The notes: generated by a model not told the origin, from the sequence alone. Positions 22,406 through 32,145 are shown, counted from the stretch's first letter. The stretch is 64,000 bases of DNA from Paulinella micropora (GCA_009731375.1 BJOX01000048.1:1045146-1109145), one strand, 5' to 3'. Made by a program: numbers and translations.

Positions 22406-22888
22406 TCAATTAATTCTCTGTCTTTTGTATTTCTCATATGTCTGAATTATTTCTGATGTTGTTTTTCCACTATCAATCATCTTTCGTGCTTTTATCTCAT
22501 CATCAACTCCCATCGGTTGATTTTCAGCACTTAGCCAATGTTCAAATAATCGTAATTGTTTCTTCTTTTGTTCTTCTTCTCTCTTTTTTTCTCGTTTCAT
22601 TTGTTCAATTTTTTCCTTTCGTTCAGTTTCTTCTTTTTTCTGATTTAGTATTTCTTCAATAGCGAGTGCTTTATTTTCGCAATCTATTTTTTGTTTCTCC
22701 AATTCAATCCTTTCTTTTTCATTTTGAGCAAGTCTGCTCATAAAAGTATCAAATCTTACATTATTACTTGCTCTACATTTCATTATGTCCTTACGAGATT
22801 TATCCTTCAATTTATCTAAATATTTATTTGTTTCTTCTCTCTCAGTGTACTCATCATCGCTGTTGTTGTTGCTCTCGTCTTCGCTCAT
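22406..22888 (-). CDS. acidic/coiled-coil protein, inner element
   Basis: About 160 residues from MSEDESNNNSDDEYTERE. An acidic N-terminus leads into a long charged helix (RKEKIEQMKREKKREEEQKK, residues about 95-125) and a C-terminal motif EHWLSAENQPMGVDDEIKARK. The open frame continues 22 codons upstream (to 22954), but MSEDE fits the acidic start better. The frame is intact. Function unknown; a scaffold or nucleic-acid-associated role is possible. A perfect stem-loop follows the stop. Confidence 0.65.
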   Translation of the reverse strand: MSEDESNNNSDDEYTEREETNKYLDKLKDKSRKDIMKCRASNNVRFDTFMSRLAQNEKERIELEKQKIDCENKALAIEEILNQKKEETERKEKIEQMKREKKREEEQKKKQLRLFEHWLSAENQPMGVDDEIKARKMIDSGKTTSEIIQTYEKYKRQRIN

Positions 22889-23183
22889 TATCAAAAAGGC
22901 GATTGGAGAATTCTGAAATGTTTTCCTTACCCTATAAAGAAAAAAGTTGTCCAAGGACAGAACTTTCCCTGGTGTCCATTTCGCCTCACCTTACCCGTGT
23001 GCGGTGTAAAAAAATTTTCCCTTTTCCTTTTTTTATCTGCATTTCAAATTGTCAGCAGAAATTCCAGAAATTCTATCACATGTTTTTGTCTGTTTCTTTT
23101 TTTCATTCTTGGACTTTTTCAGAATTCCCAAAGTGGTAAAGTCAAGAAGTCCAAACCCTTGCTGTTTTTGTGTGTGGTAGACA

Positions 23184-23890
23184 ATGAGCGGAAAAAACAA
23201 GAAGTCAACTGATGTTAAGGTAGCTTCTGCTCCTGCTTCTGCTCCTGCTACTGCTCCTGCTCCTGCGGTTCAATCTGCTCCTGCGGTTCAATCTGCTCCT
23301 GCAGTTCAATCTGCTCCTGCGGTTCAATCTGCTCCTGCGGTTCAATCTGCTCCTGCGGCTCAATCTTCTCCTGCTCCGACGACTGCCGAGCAAAGCAACT
23401 CTGTTGCGGTAGTCATTTTTACCAATGTTCTTTATGTAATAGATTATTATTTTAGGAGGTGACCCAGCAAATGAGTGAAGCTAATTTGGGTGAAAACGGC
23501 GATTCATGGAAACAGGTGGTGAGAACGGCGCCTCAGTGGATGAAGTCAAAAAGCCCAAAGGAAAAGAAGGAGGATAAAAGGAAGGGAGGAAGAAAGGAAG
23601 GAAGTACTAACACCATTATCAAATTTCCTGGGGATGTCTTTGTCAAGATCAACAAGGAAGAGGGGACCGCATTACTTTCTCAATATTCTTTTGAAGGTTC
23701 CTCTTCTGTTTCCATGTATGGCTATAATTCACCACTTGAGGAAGTGAGGTATTTCGTAATCAAATTCAAGGCTAGCCAAGCACCCGTACAAATGATTATG
23801 GTTAATGCGTGGTCTCGCATTAATAGTGTAGTCAATGGGGCATTTGACGGCAACAATGTTGAAACCATTTATAGTGCGACAGAAGTGTAA
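23184..23890 (+). CDS. APAVQS-repeat protein with a candidate 47-bp intron
   Basis: Residues 1-13 (MSGKNKKSTDVKV) are basic, followed by A/P-rich sequence with five APAVQS repeats. The first open frame stops at 23460. Removing 23409-23455 (GTAGTC...ATTTTAG, a plausible GT-AG intron) joins it in phase to the 143-codon frame downstream. That frame holds a basic stretch and a globular C-terminus (KFPGDVFVKINKEEG ... NNVETIYSATEV). Together about 220 residues; the A/P linker plus globular domain suggests a virion surface or host-contact protein, which is inference. An alternative is two genes or a frameshift. A hairpin follows the stop. Confidence 0.6.
23409..23455 (+). other. candidate spliceosomal intron
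   Basis: GT at 23409, A/T-rich body, pyrimidine-poor but TTATTTTAG end at 23455. Its length of 47 is not a multiple of three and it holds the sequence that shifts the frame into the stop. Splicing restores one frame (GCG|GAG). Confidence 0.45.
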
Positions 23891-23903
23891 AAAAAAACAT
23901 TTT

Positions 23904-23929
23904 TAGTTGCCTGTCGTTGATTGCAACTA
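23904..23929 (+). terminator. 3' stem-loop after the APAVQS gene
   Basis: TAGTTGC-(12 nt)-GCAACTA, perfect 7-bp stem, 14 nt after the stop codon. Confidence 0.65.
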
Positions 23930-24116
23930 TTCAATTCGCTTGTTAATTAAATCAGTTGTTAAGTATACCTATTTGGTACAATCATTAATAGAGTGTGTAC
24001 CAAATTGGTATACCGATGTAGTGTTTGTAAATTTATTTTTAAAGTATTAAAGGTCTAACTTTTCAACTTTCTTTTTAATTCTAGCACTGCTTCGTATGTT
24101 TTCCGGTTTAATGTCA

Positions 24117-24151
24117 AGAGATTTTAATAAATTAATATTTTTTCTCTTTAG
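24117..24151 (-). terminator. 3' stem-loop after the integrase gene
   Basis: AATAAATT paired with AATTTATT around a ~19-nt loop, directly downstream (minus strand) of the integrase stop at 24156. Confidence 0.5.
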
Positions 24152-24155
24152 TAAT

Positions 24156-25033
24156 TTATTTAACTTTATCAGCTAACTGCTCTGCCGGTTCTGTTTCTTC
24201 CGGTTGCTCATCAACATGGGTCTTTAATAATTCACTCGGCCTTACTAAGTCCTCTTCTGACAAGATAACTTTGAAGCCCTTACGGCCTTTAACCTTAAAT
24301 ATAGTTTTACTGAATTGTTTATCACCTTTAGAAAAAATAGTTCTTTCTAATTCCTTTCTAACTCTTGTTCCCTTAGGGAATTCATTAATTAAAGGATTTC
24401 TGTATATTTCTTGAGTGTTTTTTTCAGTTCCTTCATAAACATTAATAGGTACTGCTTTAATTGTTGTATGATATGTTTTATTATAAGCATCAACAACCTC
24501 ATGAATAATAGGAACACACTCAAAATTTTCATTAAATTCCCGTATCAAATTTAATTCATTCCGTATCGTTCTGATAAATCTATCTATTATACCCATTGTT
24601 CTGTGGTCCCCTACTTGAACAGGTCTGTGTTCAATATTGTTCTGTCTAAAATATTCAGCTACTTGACCTTTAAACTCACCACCATTATCTGATGTAATTC
24701 TTTCGGGAACTTCTTTTGTACATATTTTTTAAGACCTTCTAAAACATAACCAGTTGTTTTATTTTTGATATGCTCAATCCAGCCACGACGGCTATATACA
24801 TCAATAGCAACTAAGCCGAAATTATAATTAGCATTTCCTTTCTCAGTAGCAACCTTTGACATATCCATTAAATCAATAAATACTTGGCTTAGTGGTTTTG
24901 CTTCTGGCGAGGTTATTGTGTTCCATATCTTAGCAGGCTTTGATTGCTTGTGTATTTCAATTGCTTCTTCAAGTTTTTCTTTCCGCTCTGTCTGCTCAGG
25001 AGTTTCTTGTTGCTGACTATGTTTGTTGTCCAT
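24156..25033 (-). pseudogene. rve-family (DDE) integrase, one frameshift
   Basis: Retroviral-type integrase that would insert the element and create the 6-bp duplication. First catalytic Asp in VFIDLMDMSK. Then YNFGLVAIDVYSRRGWIEHI and the second Asp in SDNGGEF. About 34 residues later MGIIDRFIRTIRNE occupies the place of the usual (I/V)ER glutamate, so the third acidic residue seems to be Asp. A C-terminal basic region (KVKGRKGFKVILSEEDLVRP) resembles a chromodomain-less DNA-binding tail. The reading frame breaks at CCC near 24712, consistent with loss of one base. No HHCC zinc finger is visible at the N-terminus, which starts MDNKHSQQQE. Confidence 0.85.
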
Positions 25034-25042
25034 GATATATCA

Positions 25043-25566
25043 TTAAAATTTTAAAAACATCTTTGAGACATCATTTTTTTCTTTCTTGCTTGGCTTCTCT
25101 GCTTGATTATAAACATTAACAGATATGTTCGACTTCTTACCATTTCCTTTCTTAGATTTAGGCTTCGGCTCTTCTTCACTTTCTTCACTTTCGCTTTCGC
25201 TATCATCAGGTTCAGGCTCAGGCACAGGCTTTTTACTTACTTTCTTCTTTGCTTCCGCTTTCTTTCTTCTTATTTTGATCTTAGCCATCTTTTCAGCAAT
25301 GATATCAGTAAAATCACATTCTTCATCGCTATCACTGCTTTCTTCTGGTGTATCATCTTGGTCTTTTCCATTAATGATATCATTAGCAACACCCATTTCG
25401 GCCATGCGGTTTATCTTTTCCTCCGTCTCTTCATCATCGCCTACATAAGCATTTCTACACTTTGCTAATTTCTCTTTCGCTATTTCAACCTTATGTTGCT
25501 TTTTGCTCTTAATACTTTCCACACAGCTTTACCCCAGTTCTTACGACTTGCTTCGGGAGACGGCAT
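25043..25566 (-). pseudogene. acidic/basic low-complexity protein, inner element
   Basis: Probable start MPSPEASRKNWGKAVWK at 25566, with a frame change near 25515 into ESIKSKKQHKVEIAKEK. A large acidic middle (DDTPEESSDSDEECDF; DDSESESEESEEEPK) and lysine clusters follow. About 175 residues. It sits 9 nt upstream of the integrase start, in the same direction. The composition suggests a nucleic-acid or histone-like accessory protein. No family is recognised. Confidence 0.5.
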
Positions 25567-25625
25567 TTATACTAAGATTATTATATTTTGGTATTTTTAA
25601 AATTAAATATTATTTGATATACAAA

Positions 25626-25669
25626 CAAATTGAAAATTTGTGTTATATAGCAAAATCGCGAGCGATTTT
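25626..25669. promoter_or_regulatory. double stem-loop between divergent genes
   Basis: ACAAAT-tgaaa-ATTTGT is followed by TGTTATATAGC and a perfect AAAATCGC-ga-GCGATTTT hairpin, then TTATATATAATG at the plus-strand start codon. The same arrangement recurs at 29025-29076, so it is a conserved signal. Confidence 0.6.
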
Positions 25670-25678
25670 TTATATATA

Positions 25679-27066
25679 ATGAGTCAATATAAATCATTAC
25701 TCTGCTTGTCAGCAACTGCTGGTATGACTTCAACAACGTTAACAACGAGCGACAAAATAACAACAGCATCAGATATGCCAATAATCATAGGTAATACAAC
25801 GAAAGGAATAGGAACAACAGCGGGTTTAGAATTGTATGGGACTTATAATAATAATACAACTGGAGCACATATGCAGGCTATTACAACGGAAGATATTTAT
25901 CCTACGTTTAAACTAACTAATTTAAGTCATAATAACATAAATATGACCTTTGATGCGTATTTAGATGCTGGCGGATGGAAATCAAGTTATGCGAGTTCTA
26001 ATTTTCTAATTAGTAAATGGAATAATAAACTTAGATTTTTGTATGATAGCGGGAAAGTGTTGGGGTTGCTGTTCCTTGGTCTCTCGCTCTGGAACTTGAC
26101 ACATCGGGCTTATTAACAACAAAGGCGATTACAGCAAGTGGAACGATAACGGCAAATGCGGGTATATCAACAACAACAGCAACCGCGAGTGGTCTAATAA
26201 CAGCAAATGCGGGTATATCAACAACCACATTAACAACAAGTGGCTTACTAACTGCGAATGCGGGGATTACATACTCTGGGTTGCTAACGACCACAACTAC
26301 TAATGGAGCGAAAATAGGAATTCAAGGACAAACAGACGGGACGAATGCGAGAGGAATATTTATTTGGGATACCAGTGATTCAAACTGGGGCATTTATATG
26401 TCTCAGTCTGGAGCGGGTAAAACAATGAGTGGAGGACCAGCACCAGCAGGTGGAGTAGGCGAAGGTTTATCTTCTCATTCTATAAGATTTAGAGTGGCTG
26501 CTAGCTCAACTAATGGTTTCATATGGGAGAATAATTCGAATACTGCTATAATGTCTTTGAGAGGGAGCGATGGACAATTATGGGTATGTCTAATCCAATT
26601 CAATATTCAGACAGGAGAAAAAAGAAGATATAAAGGAATGCTTAGGCTTAGATTTTATTAATAAGTTAAACCCAGTCTGCTATCGTATGATTGATGATTA
26701 AAAAAATGTAGGACTGGCTTAATAGCACAGGAATTAGAAGAAATACTAACAGAAATGGATATGCTAGATTTTGGTGGTTTTATAAAAGAAACAATTATGG
26801 TTCCGTGTCCAAAGCAAAGAAAAGAATGCGAATTGAAAGGTGTGAGTGTTAATCCAGAAGATGTTAAATGTGTTGATAGTGGCGATGTCGGTTATGGTAT
26901 AGGTTATTCCGAGTTTATCGCCCCGTTAATTAAGGCCACACAGGAGTTATCGGAAAAGGTAGTTAATTTAGAAAAAGAAAGTAAACTTTTACTTAATATA
27001 CTACAAGACCAAGCAAATCAATTAGCAGAAACACGAGCAGTCGTTTTTTCAAATGTCAAACAATAA
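25679..27066 (+). pseudogene. fibre-like protein with S74 (endosialidase) autochaperone, frameshifted
   Basis: Starts MSQYKSLLCLSATAGMTSTT. Tandem TTxATASGxITANAGI repeats (26110-26280) form a shaft-like beta-repeat region, then GAKIGIQGQTDGTNARG. The C-terminal block has SDRRKKKDIK ... LDFINKLNPVCYRMID and GLIAQELEEIL, the signature of Peptidase_S74 intramolecular chaperones. These fold trimeric phage tail spikes and are then cleaved off. Frame changes occur near 26050, 26585, 26635 and 26700. It is probably a trimeric attachment fibre for host binding. The virion cluster is on the same strand, and the next gene overlaps its end. Confidence 0.75.
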
Positions 27067-27409
27067 TACAACCAGACTTCACAGACCACCACCTATTATG
27101 GATATGAATGGCGAACTAACTCCAGAATTAAAGTCTCGTGTTCTTGAAGTAGAACCAAAGACTGAGGACAAAAAAATAGAGCACGAATAGGAAGATAACT
27201 GGAATTGTTGTTGTATAAAAAACAGACCAACCGACAGCCGACTTATTAAATACTTATTTCAAATGGGTATCATTATTGCCATTATAACCCTTTGTATCGT
27301 GAGGCTATCTGAAAAGAACTTGCCGTGCGAGGTTGCTAACACTTATGTCGGAATTTTGACATTGCTTATTGGTATCTGCCTTCCATCGCCTTCTTCAAGT
27401 AAGAAATGA
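27053..27409 (+). pseudogene. small membrane protein, interrupted by in-frame TAG
   Basis: 119 codons starting MSNNNTTRLHRPPPIMDMNG. A TAG at 27188-27190 splits it, but the same frame continues without a gap: a cysteine cluster (NWNCCCIKN), a hydrophobic segment (MGIIIAIITLCIV) and a second one (YVGILTLLIGICLP) near the C-terminus. This gives two predicted membrane spans. It overlaps the fibre gene by 14 nt. It is likely a virion membrane or release protein; the family is not recognised. Confidence 0.55.
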
Positions 27410-27650
27410 GCATTCATAGGTATGTGTCATATACCATCTATTATCGCCAGCACACATTAAAGGCAAAGCCTCATCAAAACTACGACATATATTATTTCCG
27501 TTATTTATGAAAACACACTTGAACCCTGTATCTACCCCTTGCTTTATACAATAAGCACAACTCTCATTCTTTTTTTTCGCTTACCCGCGAGTAAAAGTCG
27601 CAGGCCGTCCGACCTAACACAGACCACATAAACAAGAATATTAAAATCAT
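27395..27650 (-). pseudogene. small secreted cysteine-rich protein, frameshift at A-run
   Basis: Signal-peptide-like start MILIFLFMWSVLGRTACDF, then SRVSEKK. The frame shifts at an eight-A run (near 27572) into NESCAYCIKQG ... KCVFINNGNNICRSF ... LMCAGDNRWY ... ECSFLT with six cysteines. About 85 residues. A homopolymer frame change may be a sequencing error or slippage. It converges on and overlaps the end of the membrane protein gene. Confidence 0.5.
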
Positions 27651-27690
27651 TTGTATATATTTTTGTTCAAAGATAAAATCTTTGTATAGA

Positions 27691-28050
27691 ATGACGGAGC
27701 ACAAATACCAAAAGATTATTTTTCTAAGCAATGATTTTGTTGGAAGCAAAACATTTAATAAAAATATTCAAACGTCATTCACACCGACCAAAATGAATGT
27801 TAAGTTTATTCATTATACGAACGACCAGACGGAAACCAAAACCAGAATTCTTTATATGGACAGAATTGGAATTATTGGCACATTTGCTGATAGTAATATA
27901 GCAAACATTTCAAACCTTAGTTATAATTTGGGTGTCGTTGGATGAACAGACGGACAATATACATTTAAAGTCCTTGAAACTGACAGCGGAAATATTGACA
28001 CGGGAAATTTAGCGGGAAGAATTGTTGTGTGCCTAGAATTTCTAGGCTGA
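27691..28050 (+). pseudogene. unknown beta-rich protein, in-frame TGA
   Basis: 120 codons from MTEHKYQKIIFLSND. A TGA at 27943-27945 falls after YNLGVVG, with the same frame continuing TDGQYTFKVLETDSGN ... RIVVCLEFLG, where Trp would be a natural residue. The stop abuts a perfect stem-loop. The sequence after it (28050-28098) can encode IFVSDYVFNKHR in another frame, nearly the C-terminus of the protein at 33917-35203. This suggests a partial duplication. Possibly a small jelly-roll or fibre-associated protein. Confidence 0.5.
28031..28047 (+). terminator. 3' stem-loop at stop codon
   Basis: GCCTAGA-att-TCTAGGC, perfect 7-bp stem immediately before TGA (28048-28050). Confidence 0.65.
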
Positions 28051-28122
28051 TATTTGTTTCAGACTACGTCTTCAACAAACATCGTAAAACCATTTAATTT
28101 CTTGTAAATGAAAAAAACGATG

Positions 28123-28168
28123 TTTTAGAATAAGAGAGAGTGCGACAGCACGAAACGCAATTCTAAAA
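28123..28168 (+). promoter_or_regulatory. conserved stem-loop upstream of packaging ATPase
   Basis: TTTTAGAAT ... ATTCTAAAA (9-bp stem) with an inner GTGC-gaca-GCAC hairpin, ending 5 nt before the ATG at 28174. Copies occur at 33873-33917 (same orientation, upstream of another start) and 33751-33796 (inverted, after the major capsid gene). Confidence 0.65.
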
Positions 28169-28173
28169 TATCA

Positions 28174-29009
28174 ATGGAAAAGATTAACAATGTCAAGGTG
28201 AAACCAGTGAAGCAGGAAGGCGAAGGAAATAAAAAAACAAAAGGTTATAAATTATTCAACGAGCCGTATGCAAACATATTTCTACTCGCCCGTAAGAAGA
28301 GCGGGAAAACAACAGCACTCTTTGAAATACTGAAACGGACTACAGACAGAAAAACCCGTATTGTCATTATTGCTTCAACAATACACAAGGACTACATTTA
28401 TAAAGCAATGGTAAATCACTTTAAGAACAGAGGCAACCCGATGGCGATATATACCTTTCTTAAATCAGATGGTGTAAATGTCATAGACTATGAACTTGAC
28501 AAACTGAACAGAAAGGACGAGCNNNNNNNNNNAACGAGCAACACGAAGGAGAAGTAAAACAAGACAAAGAAGAAATAGAGAAACCACAATTTTTATACTT
28601 TGGAAAGGAAAAGAAAAAAGAAGAAGGAGGTGAGAAGAAAGAGCGACCAAGTAAGTATATTTCTCCAGAGGTTGTTGTTGTTTTGGACGATTTAGGGAGC
28701 GTATTAAGAGACAAGTCCGTAAGTGATTTGTTAAAAAAGAACAGACACTATAAAAGTAAGGTGATTATGTCAAGCCAGTATTTAAACGACCTTAGACCAG
28801 AAGCAATTAAGCAGTTAGATTATTTGTTAATCTTTCCAGGCCAGTCTCAGGATAAAATGGAACTCGTGTATAAACACTTAGACTTATCTTTTGACTTTGA
28901 CTACTTTCGTCAAAAGTATCACGAGGCTACAAAGGAACGAATTAATTTTCTTTATGTTTCAAGTGTTGATGATGAACTTCGCAAAAACTTCAACTTCAGA
29001 TTAAAATAA
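28174..29009 (+). CDS. FtsK/HerA-type genome-packaging ATPase
   Basis: Pumps viral DNA into the capsid. N-terminus MEKINNVKVKPV. The P-loop lies at FLLARKKSGKTT (28279 region), where the usual glycine before SGKT is replaced by K-K. Walker B is EVVVVLDDLG (28675). IMSSQYLNDLRP follows (sensor-like, as in A32-type ATPases), then YLLIFPGQS. A 10-N gap (28523-28532) lies in a variable linker; the frames on either side are open and would join if the true gap size differs. Length about 275 residues, typical for polinton-like ATPases. It heads the plus-strand virion gene cluster. Confidence 0.85.
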
Positions 29010-29024
29010 AAAATTTAAAATTAT

Positions 29025-29069
29025 AAACAAACTTCGTTTGTGTTATAGCAGAAATCAATTAATTGATTT
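29025..29069 (+). terminator. double stem-loop after ATPase
   Basis: ACAAAC-ttc-GTTTGT, TGTTATAGCAG, then the palindrome AAATCAATTAATTGATTT and a T6 run. Begins 16 nt after the ATPase stop. Matches the layout at 25626-25669. Confidence 0.65.
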
Positions 29070-29181
29070 TTTATAATTATTTTTTTCTGTTTTATATATT
29101 TCGCTATCATTTATGGTAGTAAAAACAACTCGTGTTGAAGTCATTCCAACAATCGGCAAATGAACAATTAACTCATGCACA

Positions 29182-29436
29182 ATGGCTGGAGGCAAAAAGA
29201 AGACTGGTCGTAAGAAGAAGCAAGGAGGCAAGGGACAGGCTGGCGGTAAAATTAACTGGCAACAAGTGGGGAAAACGGCCTTGGCTGTTAATAAATTTCT
29301 CCGCGATAACAAAGTAATCTCTAGGACTGCTGGAGCCTTAAGCAGTATTGGAGTTCCTTATGCTGGGTCTGTCCAAGCCACCGCTTCAAAACTTGGGTAT
29401 GGTAGGCAGAGCGGTCGTGGGGCTTTGAAGTTTTAA
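29182..29436 (+). CDS. small basic virion-type protein
   Basis: 84 residues, MAGGKKKTGRKKKQGGKGQ, then a hydrophobic half (KTALAVNKFLRDN ... LSSIGVPYAGSVQATASKL) and a G/R-rich end. A lysine-rich N-terminus plus an amphipathic segment between ATPase and protease genes recalls adenovirus core or pVI-like peptides that are processed by the protease. This is inference from composition and position. The frame is intact. A stem-loop follows the stop. Confidence 0.6.
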   Translation: MAGGKKKTGRKKKQGGKGQAGGKINWQQVGKTALAVNKFLRDNKVISRTAGALSSIGVPYAGSVQATASKLGYGRQSGRGALKF

Positions 29437-29437
29437 G

Positions 29438-29467
29438 ATATTTTTGGTATAAACAAATTGAAAATAT
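29438..29467 (+). terminator. 3' stem-loop after basic protein gene
   Basis: ATATTTT paired with AAAATAT around a ~15-nt loop, beginning 2 nt after the stop codon. Confidence 0.55.
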
Positions 29468-29483
29468 TTTTTGTCAATATACA

Positions 29484-31350
29484 ATGGTCGCTAAGACTAA
29501 AAATGTGAAAAGGACAAAAGTCCGTCCACCGCGGGTTTATAGAAATAAAAGCGGAAGGCCTTACATTATCCAGAAAGGTAAGCAGACCAAAAGTAAAGCG
29601 GTCAAGAACAAAAAAGGAAGACTTAAGAAAAGTCCAAAGCCTATCAGAGATTGAGCAGAATACGAGAACAGCCATTAATGACCACTTAGACAAACTCAGA
29701 AAGGAGAAATACGAAAAGATTGATGAGATAGACCAAAAAGAGAAAAAGGCACGGGCGGATACTGAAGAGGAGAAGAAAAGGTTAGAAAGAAAAGACATAG
29801 CCGATGCAAAGGAAAGACAAGAGGTATTGGCCAGAGAACATAAAAGAGAAATAGCAGAGGCGAAGGCAAGGGAGGAAGAAAAAGACAGAGAACTAAGAAG
29901 GGAGCAAAAACTCATAGAGGATGTAAAGTTTGAACACGATAGGAAACAAAAATTATTACTATTACCACACCCCCAATATCAACCACAACTTATACAAGCG
30001 GTGAATAATCAACCACCTACACCAGCGACACCACTACCAAAACCCCCTACTGCAGAAGACACTGAACTAGATGAATACATAAAACTTTTGAAATCCGCTT
30101 ATTATACTGATGAAGAGATTAAAAAAATGACTAATGTTATGATACAAAAAACAGCAGATGGTATTAAATTATTGCAACAGAAAAATGTAAAACTGACTGA
30201 TATGAGGAAAGCACTAGCACAAGCAGAAAAAAAGGGGGAAGCAACAGAAAATGATGTTAAAAATTTACAATTTAAGCAAAAAATGAAAGATGCCTTATCA
30301 AAAAAGTATTTACCAGAAATAAAAATCGTTGATTTATCGCGAGCCTTAAAAAGGAAACTTGAAATGGACGGACATACAAAATTGAAACATAGAGAAAATA
30401 GCGAATGGATTATGGCGATGGTAAAAAGGTTTAATATTAATGTAGGAAATGATGAGAAACAAATAAAAAAGAAAATAGCAGATTATGCTAAGTATGATGA
30501 GTATATGGGGAACCAAGGAGGGGCAGGTAGGAAATTACACCATACATTGGACGAAATGATTTATAAATTATTTTCAATAGCGAAAATAAAAAAATACTTA
30601 GCCCGCAAAGATTGGAAACACACAATGAACAAACATGATTTTGTAAATACTCTAACGAACAAAATGACTTCCGATCCAAATTTAGATAAACAAGTTTCGA
30701 CAGATTTAAATATTGATGAAGGAATGCATGCAATTATCATACCCCCTACGATTACCACACCATTAGAGCCACAGCCACAGCAACCAGATACAGAGCAAGA
30801 GCAACAGCAACCACAGCCACAGCAAGAGCAACAGCAACCAGAGCCACAGCCAGAGCAAGTCCCATTACAAGGAGAGGGTCGCGGTTTAATGACTAATGAA
30901 ATAGACGAAATAATGAAAAAATATAGATGGTATCTTGGAGCGATAGCTAGTGATGAAATTTACAAGTTGAAGCCTGGAAGCAGAAAGCGATACGGATTTA
31001 TTATGAATACCGATCCGAGCAACAAGGCAATATGGATAAGTCTAGATAAAGACAGAAGTGTTGAAGTGTATGACCAATTAGCACTTTACGAGCCAACTGA
31101 AGACTTTCAACAACAAATGAAACGGCTAATAGATAAAAGTCATCCAGATAGTTATTTGTTAATGAAGGTTAATCAAGTAAAAGAGCAGAGTGATACTTCA
31201 GACACGTGTGGATGGTTTGCTATGAGATTTCTTCTCCTTCGTTCAAAAGGTGTAAGGTTTAAATTCGCCAGTGGCTATACAGACTTAAAAGAAGACGAAG
31301 CGGAAAAATTAAAAGCACAGAATGGTTATGGTTTTGATACATATATCTAA
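29484..31350 (+). pseudogene. adenovirus-type cysteine protease with long N-terminal region, one frameshift
   Basis: Maturation protease candidate of the Ulp1/adenain superfamily. The basic N-terminus (MVAKTKNVKRTKVRPPRVYR) changes frame near 29645 into a charged coiled coil (DKLRKEKYEKIDEIDQKEKK; EIAEAKAREEEKDREL). A conserved-looking middle domain (30060-30720) and a P/Q/E-rich linker (30760-30860) follow. The C-terminal domain has GFIMNTDPSNKAIWISLD, EVYDQLALYEP and EQSDTSDTCGWFAMRF, with the Gln and nucleophile Cys in Q-x5-6-C-G. The catalytic His usually found before the Trp of HW is not visible (KAIW), so activity is doubtful or the residue is displaced. A perfect hairpin follows the stop. 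Confidence 0.75.
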
Positions 31351-31351
31351 A

Positions 31352-31369
31352 ATATTATTTGTATAATAT
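31352..31369 (+). terminator. 3' stem-loop after protease
   Basis: ATATTAT-ttgt-ATAATAT, perfect 7-bp stem starting 2 nt after the stop and ending just before the next ATG (31373). Confidence 0.7.
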
Positions 31370-31372
31370 ATC

Positions 31373-32126
31373 ATGGACTATAAGGGAGGGAGAAGTTCGG
31401 GTATTTACTATATCAACAGCAAAAACCGAATAACGGGAACAGACAGCGACTTTACACACGAAGTCAATATGAAGGGGCTAGACAATCCCACACATTGTAA
31501 AATTCTTCATATTTATGTGCCGAAATCGTATTACTCTGTGGCTTCACCATATAATACTTTTACTCTTAGCGAAGACGGGTATGAGGCTTTAATTACGATA
31601 CCTGAGGGAAACTACACAATGAACAATTTAAAAAATAAACTGGCCGATGTACTGACGACAGAAAGTCCGAATGATTATACTTATGTTGTCTCAAGCAACA
31701 ATACAAACACAGAAGCGGAGGATGGTAAATTAACATTCAGTGTTTCAAATAACGGAGGTATTCAACCGCGGTTTATATTTGATGCTGATACCCGTATTCA
31801 CGAGGTTATGGGTTTTGATAGAAACTCAACATATTTCTTCGCTAATGATTTTATTAAATCGCCAAATGTAATTATTTTAACTGGTGAAAAACTCTGTATC
31901 TTCAATCTGATTTGGTGAATGAAGGTGATAATCATGTGCTTCAAGAAATACACAGCCAACGAAATTCCTTTTGGTTCTGTCATTTACGACGGCTCTGGTA
32001 GTGAATACGGAAAAACATTGTCCACTAATTCAAACAACGTATTTAGATTTTACTTGACGGACGAAAACGACCAAGCCATTAATCTTAATGGTTTAGGCAT
32101 CGTTATGACTTTATTGGTTTATCTTG
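31373..32126 (+). pseudogene. minor capsid (penton-type, single jelly-roll) candidate, frameshifted
   Basis: MDYKGGRSSGIYYINSKNRI then DSDFTHEVNMKG is the typical opening of polinton-like minor capsid proteins, which form the pentameric vertices. The family features continue with ILHIYVPKSYYSV, EGNYTMNNLKNKLADVL, FDADTRIHEVMGF and a C-terminal VFRFYLTDENDQAINLNGLG. The frame breaks near 31892 and again near 31950; the tail follows at 31960-32120. A perfect stem-loop at 32127-32145 marks the expected gene end, although the current frame runs on to 32182. It lies directly upstream of the major capsid gene. Confidence 0.75.
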
Positions 32127-32145
32127 AAACTAATTATTTTAGTTT
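32127..32145 (+). terminator. 3' stem-loop after minor capsid gene
   Basis: AAACTAA-ttatt-TTAGTTT, perfect 7-bp stem at the inferred 3' end of the gene. Confidence 0.65.

Noticed and set aside
25125-25468. Two plus-strand hydrophobic/Ser-rich ORFs
   Set aside because: Antisense shadows of the E/D/K-rich acidic protein on the minus strand.
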